Source: Leuctra nigra | Taxonomy: Eukaryota > Arthropoda > Insecta > Plecoptera > Leuctridae | Reading direction: 5' to 3' | DNA length: 64,000 nt | NCBI GenBank assembly: GCA_934045905.1 | Contig: OW203762.1 | Coordinates: 43,487,411-43,551,410, forward strand | Shown: positions 35,401 through 47,200 of the stretch, piece after piece | Layout of the letters: the number at the start of each line of letters is the position of its first letter | Position numbering within the stretch: the first letter of the stretch is position 1 | Translations under genes and position numbers: made by a program | Notes under the pieces: generated by a model | What the model saw: the letters and a program-made list of their open reading frames with translations, nothing else | What the model was told of the DNA's origin: nothing | Database searches by the model: none

Positions 35401-38400
35401 CATTGAAGTAATATTGACTAACTTGTTATAACATATTTGTTTGTAAAACGAAAATAATTATAAATCCACGTAATCGCATACCTAACTGACTCGCCTCAAT
35501 AATCGTTGTCCCCTTCAACATGCATTCCGCGTACTCACTCGAACTGTCATTGCAACACAAGAGACGATGTAAACCTACGTGGCCCAGTCGCATAACCGGC
35601 CCTAAGACTGAACACATTTTCAACTTATCAATTATAATAATTCAATTCTAAAAAAAATCCGGTTATGATAACGCATTCTATTCAATTTCGTCTACACAGC
35701 TCGCAGTTATGTTCTTAGTACGGCCATTTGTATTTGTATTTTTAGTATGTATATGGAGCATATTTTCCAAATATAATAAGTATCCTATGTATTAACTCTC
35801 TCCATCCATCAGATCAGAAGAAGAAGGGTGGAAGTTGATTTTCTCGATTTTGTATTGCACACTTTTGGAATGATGTAATCAAGCTATATCAATTGCCATT
35901 TGACTGATGTCAACAATTGATTACCTACTGACTGATTACAACTGATACAACTGATTATGTCAGTGTCAGATTATGTCAGTCAGAAAAAAGAAAAGCATCT
36001 AAGAAAATGTTGGCATTGTATTGTATCCTATAGAAGGTTTAGGGAATAAACCAATCTGACAGCGGCAATCAAAGTTCATATAGAGTGATTACTTATGAAA
36101 GAAAAATATTTAAGTACGTACAAGAAAATAATAATAATACGCAGTATTTATCCATACACATTTTGCCTATATTATAGCCTTGACACATTTTCCTTCTGCG
36201 TCTTTTCCTCCTCTGATTACGTCACGTGCTAGAGTCAATTCTCTTCTTACACAATGACTCATTCGTGTCACCATTACCCTTTGAAACCCTTTGAAAACCG
36301 AAGTAACAGCATTTCACCTCTCCAACTATCATACAAACCACGACATTAAAGTCATGTTTATTGATCATTTCGTGAAAAGCAATAAATAATCATCCGAAGT
36401 ACGAGTATCTCGGGGTTACACTTAATCGTTCACTCACATTTAAATACCATATCAACAACATTGCTGCTAAGATAAATACAAGAAACAACATCATTCAGAA
36501 ACTTTCTGGCACGAATCGAAGTGAGTATAATCGTATAATATAACGAAAAGGCCTCGGTTGGAGATCAGGATATCGTAGAGGATATCGTCGCTTGCGCTTG
36601 TGTTTCTGCGCCGGAGTATTGTGCTCCTCTTTGGATCAACGGTCACCACTCTAGGCCTCTAAACATCACCAATATCAGGCCCGAGATCGACTCCTCTTCA
36701 GTGGCTCCAAGTTCTCAGCAATATTCCGCCACTTATCTGCGACGACAAGGTGCCTTGGTTGAGCAATGGGAGAAGTGCCTGACATATCTAGAACTTCCTG
36801 TTCACAAATTCACCACCGCAACAGAGAGGCAGAGACTCAAATCCAGGCATCCTCCCTGGAAATTGGCCAATACTCTGTCAGAGAGGAGGTTTGACTTTGA
36901 AGCTGCTTGGACAGAAGTGATGGTCATCAAGTAATCCTGACGTCATCCTTATATTGTGATTTATATATTACCAATTTTTGGAACTTATATAATTATAATA
37001 ATAAACCATACGAAGAATTAATAATTACAAATATGATTGGACGAACCCAGAAATACTGTCCGAAAAAATCACTGAAATGAGCTTCCGCCCTTCTACTTCT
37101 TAAGTACGGGTGTTTCCTGAATATAAACGGAAGAGTTCACTTCATTTCCAAATTCCATGCATGCCTTTTCCATGTAGATTTTTGTTGCCATACACTATAT
37201 ACGACGACGGAAAACAAGTATATTTTGCCCAATTTTTTAACAATGTGTGAACTGCGCTGTGAATAAATAGATCGGAGATAGCAATTATGTAATTGTCTTC
37301 ACAGTATGCTGGTCAATGTAGTCACGTTTTCCCACCTACACCAATGTTCGTAAATCCGACTGTGGGTTTATCTCTTATGCAAACGCTGTAAATACCTGGT
37401 GCTGGAGACTGACAGTGGCTTGACGGACGCAGCAAGCCCAGTAGACGTCGGACTGGAACTCCAGGTGTTCGCATCCAGGATAAGGCGTCGGGTTCAAGCG
37501 GCTGCGATAACGCTGGAACGCTCTTGTACGACTCAGCGCAACAGCCTAGGAAGAAAGAGCACACAGTTACTGAGAGAGCGAAGGGAGCGTTTCATGGAAC
37601 ATTACAGAGGTTTCAGGGTTGGATTTACAATATTCAGGACAAAGTCATGATGCAACAAAGCGTAGAGATGGTTCTGCCATGGGACAAAGTATAGTCATGC
37701 TACCATGACGACAGCTGAGACTTAACCGATGAATGCCATTTGTCGGGACATTGTAAAGCGGTGACAAAATGTTATCAATGTGTAACCTCCTCGATAGAGT
37801 GGTCATTTCGAGTCTGCAATTCGCGTCCTCTTGTTCACATTGCACACTTGATCTCGAACTTGTCTATCTTTTAACATTGTTAAATCGGACTTGCATACGT
37901 TAAACTTGTCAATGTGAACGCATGCAAGTCAAATTTAACAGTGTTTAAAACAAGATAATCGAAAGTTAATCGAGATCAAGTGTGCAATGTGAATCAGTCT
38001 TTGAAGATGATTGCAGATGGCGATGCAATGGCACTGGATGATATGAGGCGGTCGTGGTCTATCTATTTAAGATGACTCTACTTTCACGACTGTGGAAGCC
38101 ACGATAACCATAATCGTGATAGCCGAAAGAGATTGAGATCTATTCTAGCTGTCTGTCACCTTTGGCATTTGACTTGAAGTAAATTTGAGAATGTGGATTG
38201 ATTATAGTAATTAAAGCTCATAGTATAAATTATGTAATTTGCTAGTTTTTAATTTAACTAATAAAATGTAAATTTGTTAATGTAATGTTTTAATGAACAC
38301 AACATAAATAAAAAGAGGTCGTTACATCTCTATGGTTACATCTTGTAGTATGTTTTAGGGATTGGAGACGCGAACTCACGTTTTATGCACTTGGAAAATA

Positions 38401-41400
38401 ATGTATTCTGGATACAAACATTGACATTTGATTTGAAACGATAGCCAAATTTACGCAACATTTCATTATCCCTAGCTAATGGGTTTACAAGCAAAATACG
38501 TTGAACTTTCAATAATCCTAAAATCATAGTTCATTGTTCTGTAATTGTTTTCGTTTTTAAACCAACAAAGTGGTACGTCATCATTAGCCAAACAAGGTTG
38601 CAAATCAGTAGGATGTCGATGATAATGCCAGTGAATGGTGCATTGAAGCGCATTTGTTTGTTGATTATTGATTTATCACTTTAGTAGATTATATTATTTT
38701 TACGAGTTATTAAATAAAATCAATATCGAGCTTTTAACTTTGCCATAGCGAATTGAGTGAAACACGTAATTCAAAGCCAGTTTCTGCGTGAAGGGGAAGA
38801 CAAATTGTCGCAGCAGATGCAAACATTTAGTGCGGAACTAGAAACTGGCAGAGACGAAAAGTTGTTTAAGAAAAAGGAAAACACAAACGCGAATGTAGAA
38901 TATCATAATGGGTTGAGGACACGGAAAATAAATTACCTGCAATTTCATTCACAAAGAAAACACTTTCCCAGCTCGACAAAGAAAAATAATTTGTTGGGCG
39001 TAAAATGTTCGCATAAAATCAACACGACCGCTTGGTTTTACTTCGAACGAGCCAGACGCTAAATTTGTTGGGGATACATTTTGTAGATCAAAGACCCGAC
39101 TTCACAGAGTCGAAATATCGCCTTCTGCTAGTTGACAAAATATTAATTCAATTAGTTCACAGTTTATCGCCAAGTCCGCTGCTTGTATGTATCAAGTTTA
39201 ATGATAAATTATTTAAAGTCAGAGCTCATTCGAACTTACAAGGGAAACCTGACAGAAAGATTATTTCATTTCCATTTTTGAGTGGCAACCTTCGTTTCAA
39301 TTATTCATTAAGTATACAGTCAAACAAATCCAAAGCTAAGTCCTTCCTTTGAGCAATTAGACCAGATCCTGTGTCGAATTCTGAGACAACTTGACAGATA
39401 TTCGCATTCCAACTCTCACCCTCAGCTAAGCTTATCCATACCAAACTCGCGTAGAGTAATTATAAAATGAGGGTTCCTCACGCACAAACAGAATCAAAAG
39501 GAGGTATAATTTCTTTAGTTCATCTCCTTGAAAAGTCTAAAAAGTAATGTCCTTACACATTATTAAGATATTATTTCAGAGGAAAAGATGAACAAATTGT
39601 CGGGCTTTCCTTGTACGACGCAAGGTAATCCAGCATTCATTTCCTGAGAGTGTTAGTACTAATCTACTCAATTATATTGTTCTTAAAATATGATTAAATC
39701 TCGTACATAGAATGACCTTGAAAGCTGACATTGACTATGATTCAGAAAACCTTCTTCAGTCACCCACCTGCAAGAGAAAGATGCAATCATGCAATTCACC
39801 TTATTTTATTAAACGAGACGTCAATTTAAAGAACGATGTATTTCATCTGTCATTGGGGCCAATGCCAAAGAAGGTACGCGACAAACGTAACAGCATAAGA
39901 ATGAAAAAATGCAAATCTCAAATATTCCGGTTTCGTTTACATAAATCTTGACCAGTGTGAAGCAAGACAATTTGATTACAAATTCGGTGCGTATATTTGA
40001 ATATTGCACAAAGAGGTGGTCAAGCTATAGAAAGTTGGACTAAAGGTTACGGCAAAGACATAATATAGAAGAGACTTGAATTATATTCTGGTTTAGTGTT
40101 GCGGAAGGTATGGATTTTCGTTGCATGGTTACTGGGTCAAGCGATTGCTAAATTAAAAACTCGTTTTGGGAGCGTCGTTTTTCCTAGATTCAGGCTGGAA
40201 ACAACTTCTCGTAAAGAATGCTTTAATGAAGACGCTATTTCACTGTTATCCAACAGCCCGCCAAACCACTCGTGTTTACGATATTCCATAATGTAGTCAT
40301 GTGAGAAAGTTTTTAAACTGTTCTAGTCAAGTCCTTGGATCAGTATGTCTATAGTGTCTACACATTCTTTTGAAATAGTTTACCTACACAGACAATTTGT
40401 TCCAGTTTTAATTATGGTGATTAGATTAAATCACAGTTCGTTAAATTTATTATGACGTAAATGTTTACCTCCGATAACTGGAACGTGTCAAAACTCCTCA
40501 TCATATTGATTGTACTCTCCCTTTCGCGTTACGTGAGGCAGGTTGATCTTGACATGGCTCTACTTCCATTCCATGCATGCCAAGTTCTACGTAATTGCAG
40601 TGCCATGAGAATGTAGGGAGACATACGCGGTTAGAGGCATTTATTTGAGTTGAGATGATAAGTAAATCTACGTATAAACTGGACGGCGAGTCCTGTCACA
40701 GAATAAGCTCGCTGTGCGACAAGCTTATGATCTCAGGCAAAGGGTCAACGTCAACTTATCTCTTACCATCTTCGCTCCCTCCACAAGCACGTGGAGATCT
40801 CGCTCGTCGCCGAAGTAGTTCGGGTAAATCATCGGATAATGAAACGGATTCCTGCTTCTGAGTCTGAGTATTCCCCTGCTCCGCGGCTGCATCAATATAG
40901 GCACAAGAGCGAACGCGTCTCTGCCCCGGATTCTGCCGAAGAGCTTGCGGATGAATTCTCGAGAGAATCCCAACACTTCTCTCAGCGTGCCAATCAATTC
41001 TCCGCTCAGCGCTCCTGGTGAGAAGACGAACTCGATGTCTGGATCGTCGGCGACGTCGGCATACTTCGTCTTGACGAAAGCAACGCCTTCAGCGCCTCCT
41101 GGCAGAGTCAGAGGTCCCGTCCTATGCGACATGTACTCGATCATGTAGCTGGGATTGAACAGGATACGTCGTTCCAGAATGCTCACTGTCTCATTGATGA
41201 CAAACGCTAATCCTGACAGGGATACGTGATCCTGGAGGTTGTGTCCCACTTTCGAGTCCTGGATGACCGGAATGCCGAGCTCCTCCAAGTGTTGACGAGG
41301 TCCTACTCCCGACAACATCAAGAGTTGAGGCGAGTTGATCGCCCCTGCTGATAGAATAACTTCTTTCTTGGCGCCCACGAAGTAAGCGCGTCCCCCCTTG

Positions 41401-44178
41401 ACGAACCTGACGCCGCGCGTTTGTCGTGTGAGTGGATCAATTACTATCTTCGTGACGGTGGCACGTTGCGCGATGTGCAGGTTACCGCGACGCCGAATCG
41501 GTCTCAAGAAGGCTTTGGACGTACTGCATCGCTCGCCGTCGCGGAGGTTCGCCTGCACGTAGGAGAAGCCCTCCTGCGTCCTCGCGCTGACGTCGACGAT
41601 GTTGTACCCTGACTCCACGCCGGCGTCCAGGAAGGTCTTGACGAGAGGCGTCCTGAAAGAAGCGTGGTCAACTCCCAAGTAGCCTCCTGTCCCTCGCTCG
41701 GGACTGCGTTTCAACTCGGGGATGTTGATGTCTTCCGACTTCCTGAAGTACGGCAGGACGTCGTCGTAGCTCCAGCCCGTGTTCCCGAGCGCCTCCCACA
41801 TGTCGTAGTCTCGACGACTTCCTCGCGTGTAGACCATGTAGTTGATGGTGCTTGTTCCACCCATAATCTTTCCCTTGGGAAGGAAACATCTCTTCTGGAT
41901 CATGCTTTGGCAGAACCCTGAGTTTTCTTCGGCTCTGTAACTCCATGCAATTCCTGTAGCCGTCCCTGTGGAGACCACATAGCTCGCCATGAGAGGGATG
42001 TCGGTCAAGAAGTTCTCGTCTTTGCCGGCTTCGAGCAACAGCACGGACCAGCCCGGTACTTCGGTGAGACGATTAGCGACCACCGCCCCCGCCGAGCCGG
42101 CACCGACGACGATGAAGTCGTACTCTTGCTCAAACACTGTCGTGTCGGGAATAAATCTGTCCGGATTGTTGATTGCTTGTCGATAGTATCGTAGAACAGT
42201 CTCAAAGATAGTGAGCGGTGACAGAAAAACATTGTTAAAAAGGAAAATTAAAAGAACGAAAGCAACGGATATGCGAAACACAAACATTGTTAACTCTCTC
42301 ACTGTTTGACGAGTGATTATTGATACAATTTACATAACTGATTAATCGTCCTGAATGCTTTGTTGTGAACCATCTTCCTGGACGCCTCAAATCTCCGTCA
42401 TTCTATGAATACTGCGTCAGTGACGTCACGATCAATAAAAATTAATATATCACAGAGCTTGACACGCGTATAATGAAAACATGGCGCGCATTTGCATGTG
42501 TTAAGACATGACGTCACATTATGCCATCGTTAGGCCACTAAATCACAACATATTTTGTGCTTACACTTTGTTGTGATTTCAAAAAAAATATTAGTTTAAA
42601 AATATTTTTGAAATAATTAATTATTCTGGTCAAGATAGCGAACAGTCCTGGAGGTGACAAGTTATGACATGACAGCGATCGTCAGAAGTCACAGCACGCT
42701 TCTAAATCAACACTTTCGAAAAACTCTTGGCAGAGTCCAGCCTTCTTTCTAGCAGAAAAGCGAATCGAGTACTGAACGAACCTCCGACCTACGATACATG
42801 TCCAGCGATTTAGCAGCGAACGTTTCGACATAAGTTGCTAGAAGGCCGTATGTACACCTAGCATTGCGTAGAAAAAATACGAAGTAGGAGAATAGGTTTG
42901 ATCTGTTTACTTCGGGTTCTCATTTCATTCATATTCCTTATTTAATTTCTTTATTTCGTATACAAATTTGCCGGTGAAACTTTGTAATTAACGAAAGTAA
43001 TTTTAGTAGCAAATGAACTGAATGAAATCAACTTATAACCAAAATCAGAGTGCCTCTGCTTAATTGTATTTAAAAGTAATTAAAATGATAACGGTGCATC
43101 TACCTTAATTAGTAAAGTAGATATTGTTACTAGATAGATAACAATTAAGGAGTAAAATTTCGGAAAGTTTTGTTTGTCCCATCAAAATGACTCCCTGTTT
43201 CGCAACTTCGCAAGACCTTACCGTTTTCCTCCTTTGTTAGAACATAGTTCAAATTCCAGTCTTAAAACAATTCCCAAAGATTAACCAGTTTCATAACATC
43301 ATGGATAAGTTATTCTGTGGTATAAAATTCTCTCCTACGCTACACAAGAATGCAATATTTGTGTGTGTGAGAAACTAAAATATAAACATATTAACCTTAA
43401 TTCTTGCAAAAATAAGAGCTGTAAAACATATTGCGTAATTTTGGCTACATGTGGATTTAGTTTGTTTCCTCATTGTAATTAGTTTGTACATCGTATTATT
43501 CTGCAAGGCGATGGTGATTTTTGCTAGGAGACATTGAGAATGGGGGAACTGAATTACCTAGTGTTTATTGGTTTAGTTGACAAATTTGTTGATAATCAAT
43601 ATTTCGAAATAAAACAAAACTAAAATTCTTCACAATTTTCAATATTTCTAGAATGGAAATGTTGAAATTATTTGGACAATTGAATTCGCATTTCTCTAAC
43701 TCTCAGTCAGTAGTTTCTTTAAAATACATATTGTTTTATTATTTTGTGCATAAACAATATTTTGCAAACAATGCATTAGATAAATTATCTAATTATATAT
43801 AATAATATAATAATTTTAATATAATTATAATAATTATAATTATATAATAGCATTAGACCGGCAATCTAAAGGTCGTGGGCTCAAATCCCACCGGAGGTCA
43901 AATCTTTTAAATTTGCAGTTCATATACTAAACATCATCCCATCTGAGATTGTCAGATTATTTCTACATTTCATCTATAATATCAATAAAGTAATGCAAAT
44001 AGAAAAATTGCTATTGATAATAATAGTAACTTACACGATTGCCGTTCAGTGTAGCCTCATGTGCGGCATAATGGTCTATAGGGGTTGTTTCTAGATCCGT
44101 TCGTTTGGTGCGGACGGATTTCGTTATTTGTATTGTGTACCATTTCACATCATCATCATCATCATCATCTTCATCATT

Positions 44179-44214
<36 letters not shown>

Positions 44215-47200
44215 GTGGCATTTTTTAAATAAATATAATAATATTCCGCAGTTTAGAACCATTCATGTGTATTCATTCATGTAAAAATCTAGAAAACATA
44301 TTTTATTTTTAAAATTATAGCGTTAATTTGCGAATTTCTCTAGTAAATTTTACACTTCAAACTGACAATTTGTAACAGCATTGACTTTAAAATTGGCAAC
44401 TTTTCCTGTTTTTAGACAATCCCCCATGTAATATTTTATTCTAACCACGTTTTTACCCCCAAAGTAGCAATTACAGAGCAATTGCAATAGAAATTGTTTC
44501 TATTGTATTAAAAATCGAACGCACGCGTTGCGAGTCATGCTGGGGGCACTCTCCACATTTCCTTACAACCAAAATATTGTTTTCTGAGCAGCACTTCGCC
44601 TTTCTTCAATATCTGATGAGCAATATGCAGAGCACTTATAGTGATAGATAACAAGTAATCGATTTACTTCCATGCTCATGCATGCATCAACACTCTCAAC
44701 AATAAAGGTATTCCGAACACAAATCAAGAACATTAATTGTCAACCACTTTCACTCCATAATGTTAAACATCAGCAGTACAAGACATAAGAAACGACTTGA
44801 TACGCAACATTTTCTTGAACATATTTAATCCATACTGAATTAACCGATTACAGTTTACAGAGAGCAAAGTGCTTTTTACATTTCATTAACCGAATACAAT
44901 TCATAAGTACCATCTGCAAGACTGCATTTTACACGAGTATTTAGTATTTACATAGTTAAAGATTCCCTTGATTAAAGTGGATCTACAGCTTCCAGTTGAG
45001 TAAATATTGGTCTCCCGCTGTGTGAATTGCGGATCTGTATTACTCTGCAAGAATGACTTCAAAGTGGTATTTTAGGAACTCTTCCTCTAATGTATATTGC
45101 TGGTAATGCTATTGATTTCACTTATATCGTATCAAGTTTGTGAATAAGATACGATACGCAAGGCTATACGCTACGCAACAATTAATCCTCTATCCCATTA
45201 AGAAACCTTCCACTCTGCTGGCTGTATCGATTGCAAATACGTTCAAGTGTAGTTCAAGCATTCTCTACGAGATTTTTCGATTTAAGTTGGAATGGATTGA
45301 ATGAACTTTCGTCAGTCTTATCCAGTAACATCGAAATTACAATTCAAATTTTCTGAATCACGTTTCAGTACTCAGCTACAAACAAATTTGTTTTTGAACT
45401 TTTATTCAACTGATCTTCAATAGCGAATTCGCATAAAAATTTTATTTCGTGTAAATATCAACACAAATAATGGCAAACACACTTATTACCCGAGAAATGT
45501 AAATTTCCATTCATAATAATCAAATTCAATATCATGTGACATTTTGGCGGGATAAACGTCATGTGGCAAGAATTAGAACTGTGATGGCATTTCAATTTCC
45601 AAACCTCCAACATTGTGTTACTATGATGAAAACTTTGTTGACATGTCAGAAATTTGTTATTATGCCAATGTCAATTTTCCTGTTTCAAAATTAGAAATCT
45701 ATCAAACTTTGTATAAAATTAATTCCTTGATAACTCTATAACATCTCAACTTCCATAAAATAATAATTATTCTTAAATCTAATGTTTTTAATTCATATAA
45801 CACCCGAGGGTACAACATTTATTATTTATTAGTTTCTATGGTTAAACATTTCTTTTTAGTTGATTTATTTAGCAAGTTTCTATATAGGTACCATTCTCTT
45901 TGCTTTGCCATATTTGTTAAGTATGTTTAATAGATAGTATTACATAATCTACGGATTTGGTATCAAACAAATTCCAGTTTGGTATTTTACAATTGACATA
46001 ATGCTAAATCTCCATTATAGGGAGAAAGGCCAAATAGAATTGACAATCTTCTCAGACTCTTATGAAACAATTCCAACACTTGGTTGATATCAAGTCTGCT
46101 TTACTTTGCCTAGCTAAGTAGTGTATACCGGGTGGCGCAAAAAAAAATCCCCGTGATTGAGAGGTCACTATATCGAAACAATTATAGATAGGATTCTGAA
46201 ATTTTAACACATATTAGAAAACATACCAAAATTTAATATGTGCAAGTTTCAAAAACATTACTATTGTAGGAAAAAAGTTACAGCTGTTCAAATTTGGTTG
46301 TCAAAAACTTGATTAAACAGAGCTCAAATAGCGCGCGTCGAGAAAACTTCCAATGGCCGGGACGCTGTTTCTTCAAAACTACTTACGATATCAAGCTGAA
46401 AATTTCAAATTATATTGAAGATATATTAAGATCGATTGTGTTAAAATTTCAGTCGATTTGAATGAATGGAACGAAAATTATGTAATCTTGAAGTTGAGCG
46501 TAAAATCAGAAAATGAAGATTATTTCTTAACTTTTATTACACACGTTATAAAAGTGATTCTTTTCCCACTATTCTGTTTTCAAGCTCAACTTCAAGATTC
46601 CAAATTGAAATTTGATTGAAATTTTTACACAATCGATCCTAATCTATTTTGAATATAATTTGAAATTTTCAGCTTGATATCGTACGCAGTTTTGAAGAAA
46701 CAGCGTCCCGGCCATTGGAAGTTTTCTCCACGAGCGCTATTTGAGCTCCGTTTAATCAATTATTTGACAACCAAATTTGAACAGCTGTAACTTTTTTTCC
46801 TAGAATACTAATGTTTTTGAAACTTGCACATATTAAATTTTGGTATGTTTTCTAATATGCGTACAAATTTCAGAATCCTATCTATAATAGTTTCGATATA
46901 GTGACCTCTCAATCAGGGGGATTTTTTTTTTGCGCCACCCGGTATATGTTTGTGTAATGTTTGCTTCAGGGAAACGGCAGCCCCCGGTCGAACGTACTCC
47001 TGAGTGGCAGAAGTCCGCAGAACCGTGGCACAGTTGGTGGAGGTCCGGGTCAGACGTGGTCTGTCTCGTGTGAACAGAGTCGTCGGATGACCATTGCCGG
47101 ACTGTATGGTCGGGCGGCCAAGTTTCAGCGACAGAAGAAAGCCGCACAGACGCTCGGCATCGTGGTAGGCGGATTCCTTCTCTGCTGGTTCCCGTTTTTC

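Larger units (their letters stand above)
42517..46123. other. Receptor intron 1, no gene seen
   Basis: AT-rich. It contains AT-runs at 43780-43850, a tRNA-like fragment at 43851-43900 and an (ATC)n tract. Nothing else with support. Confidence 0.4.
32406..46969 (+). other. Receptor intron 1 (14.6 kb)
   Basis: Canonical GT-AG with phase 0 on both sides. It hosts the whole antisense GMC oxidoreductase gene, MITEs at 33400-33520 and 37834-37993, a LINE relic at 36381-36937, an (ATC)n tract and a long foldback at 46124-46947. 32406-33040 shows nothing recognisable; 33044-33110 is a fragment of the dispersed repeat seen at 48300. Confidence 0.8.

Noticed and set aside
38757..39352. Two ~100-codon plus-strand ORFs in the GMC intron
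   Set aside because: The first begins at GTG and neither has family motifs or splice-site support.
42288..42302. GMC oxidoreductase starting at GTG 42302
   Set aside because: Eukaryotic initiation at the ATG at 42287, five codons later, gives a normal signal/anchor sequence.
43851..43900. Functional tRNA gene
   Set aside because: Only the anticodon and T arms are present, position 33 is not U, and no 5' half or D-arm precedes.
44011..44262. Poly-Asp protein on the minus strand
   Set aside because: It is the translation of an (ATC)n microsatellite.
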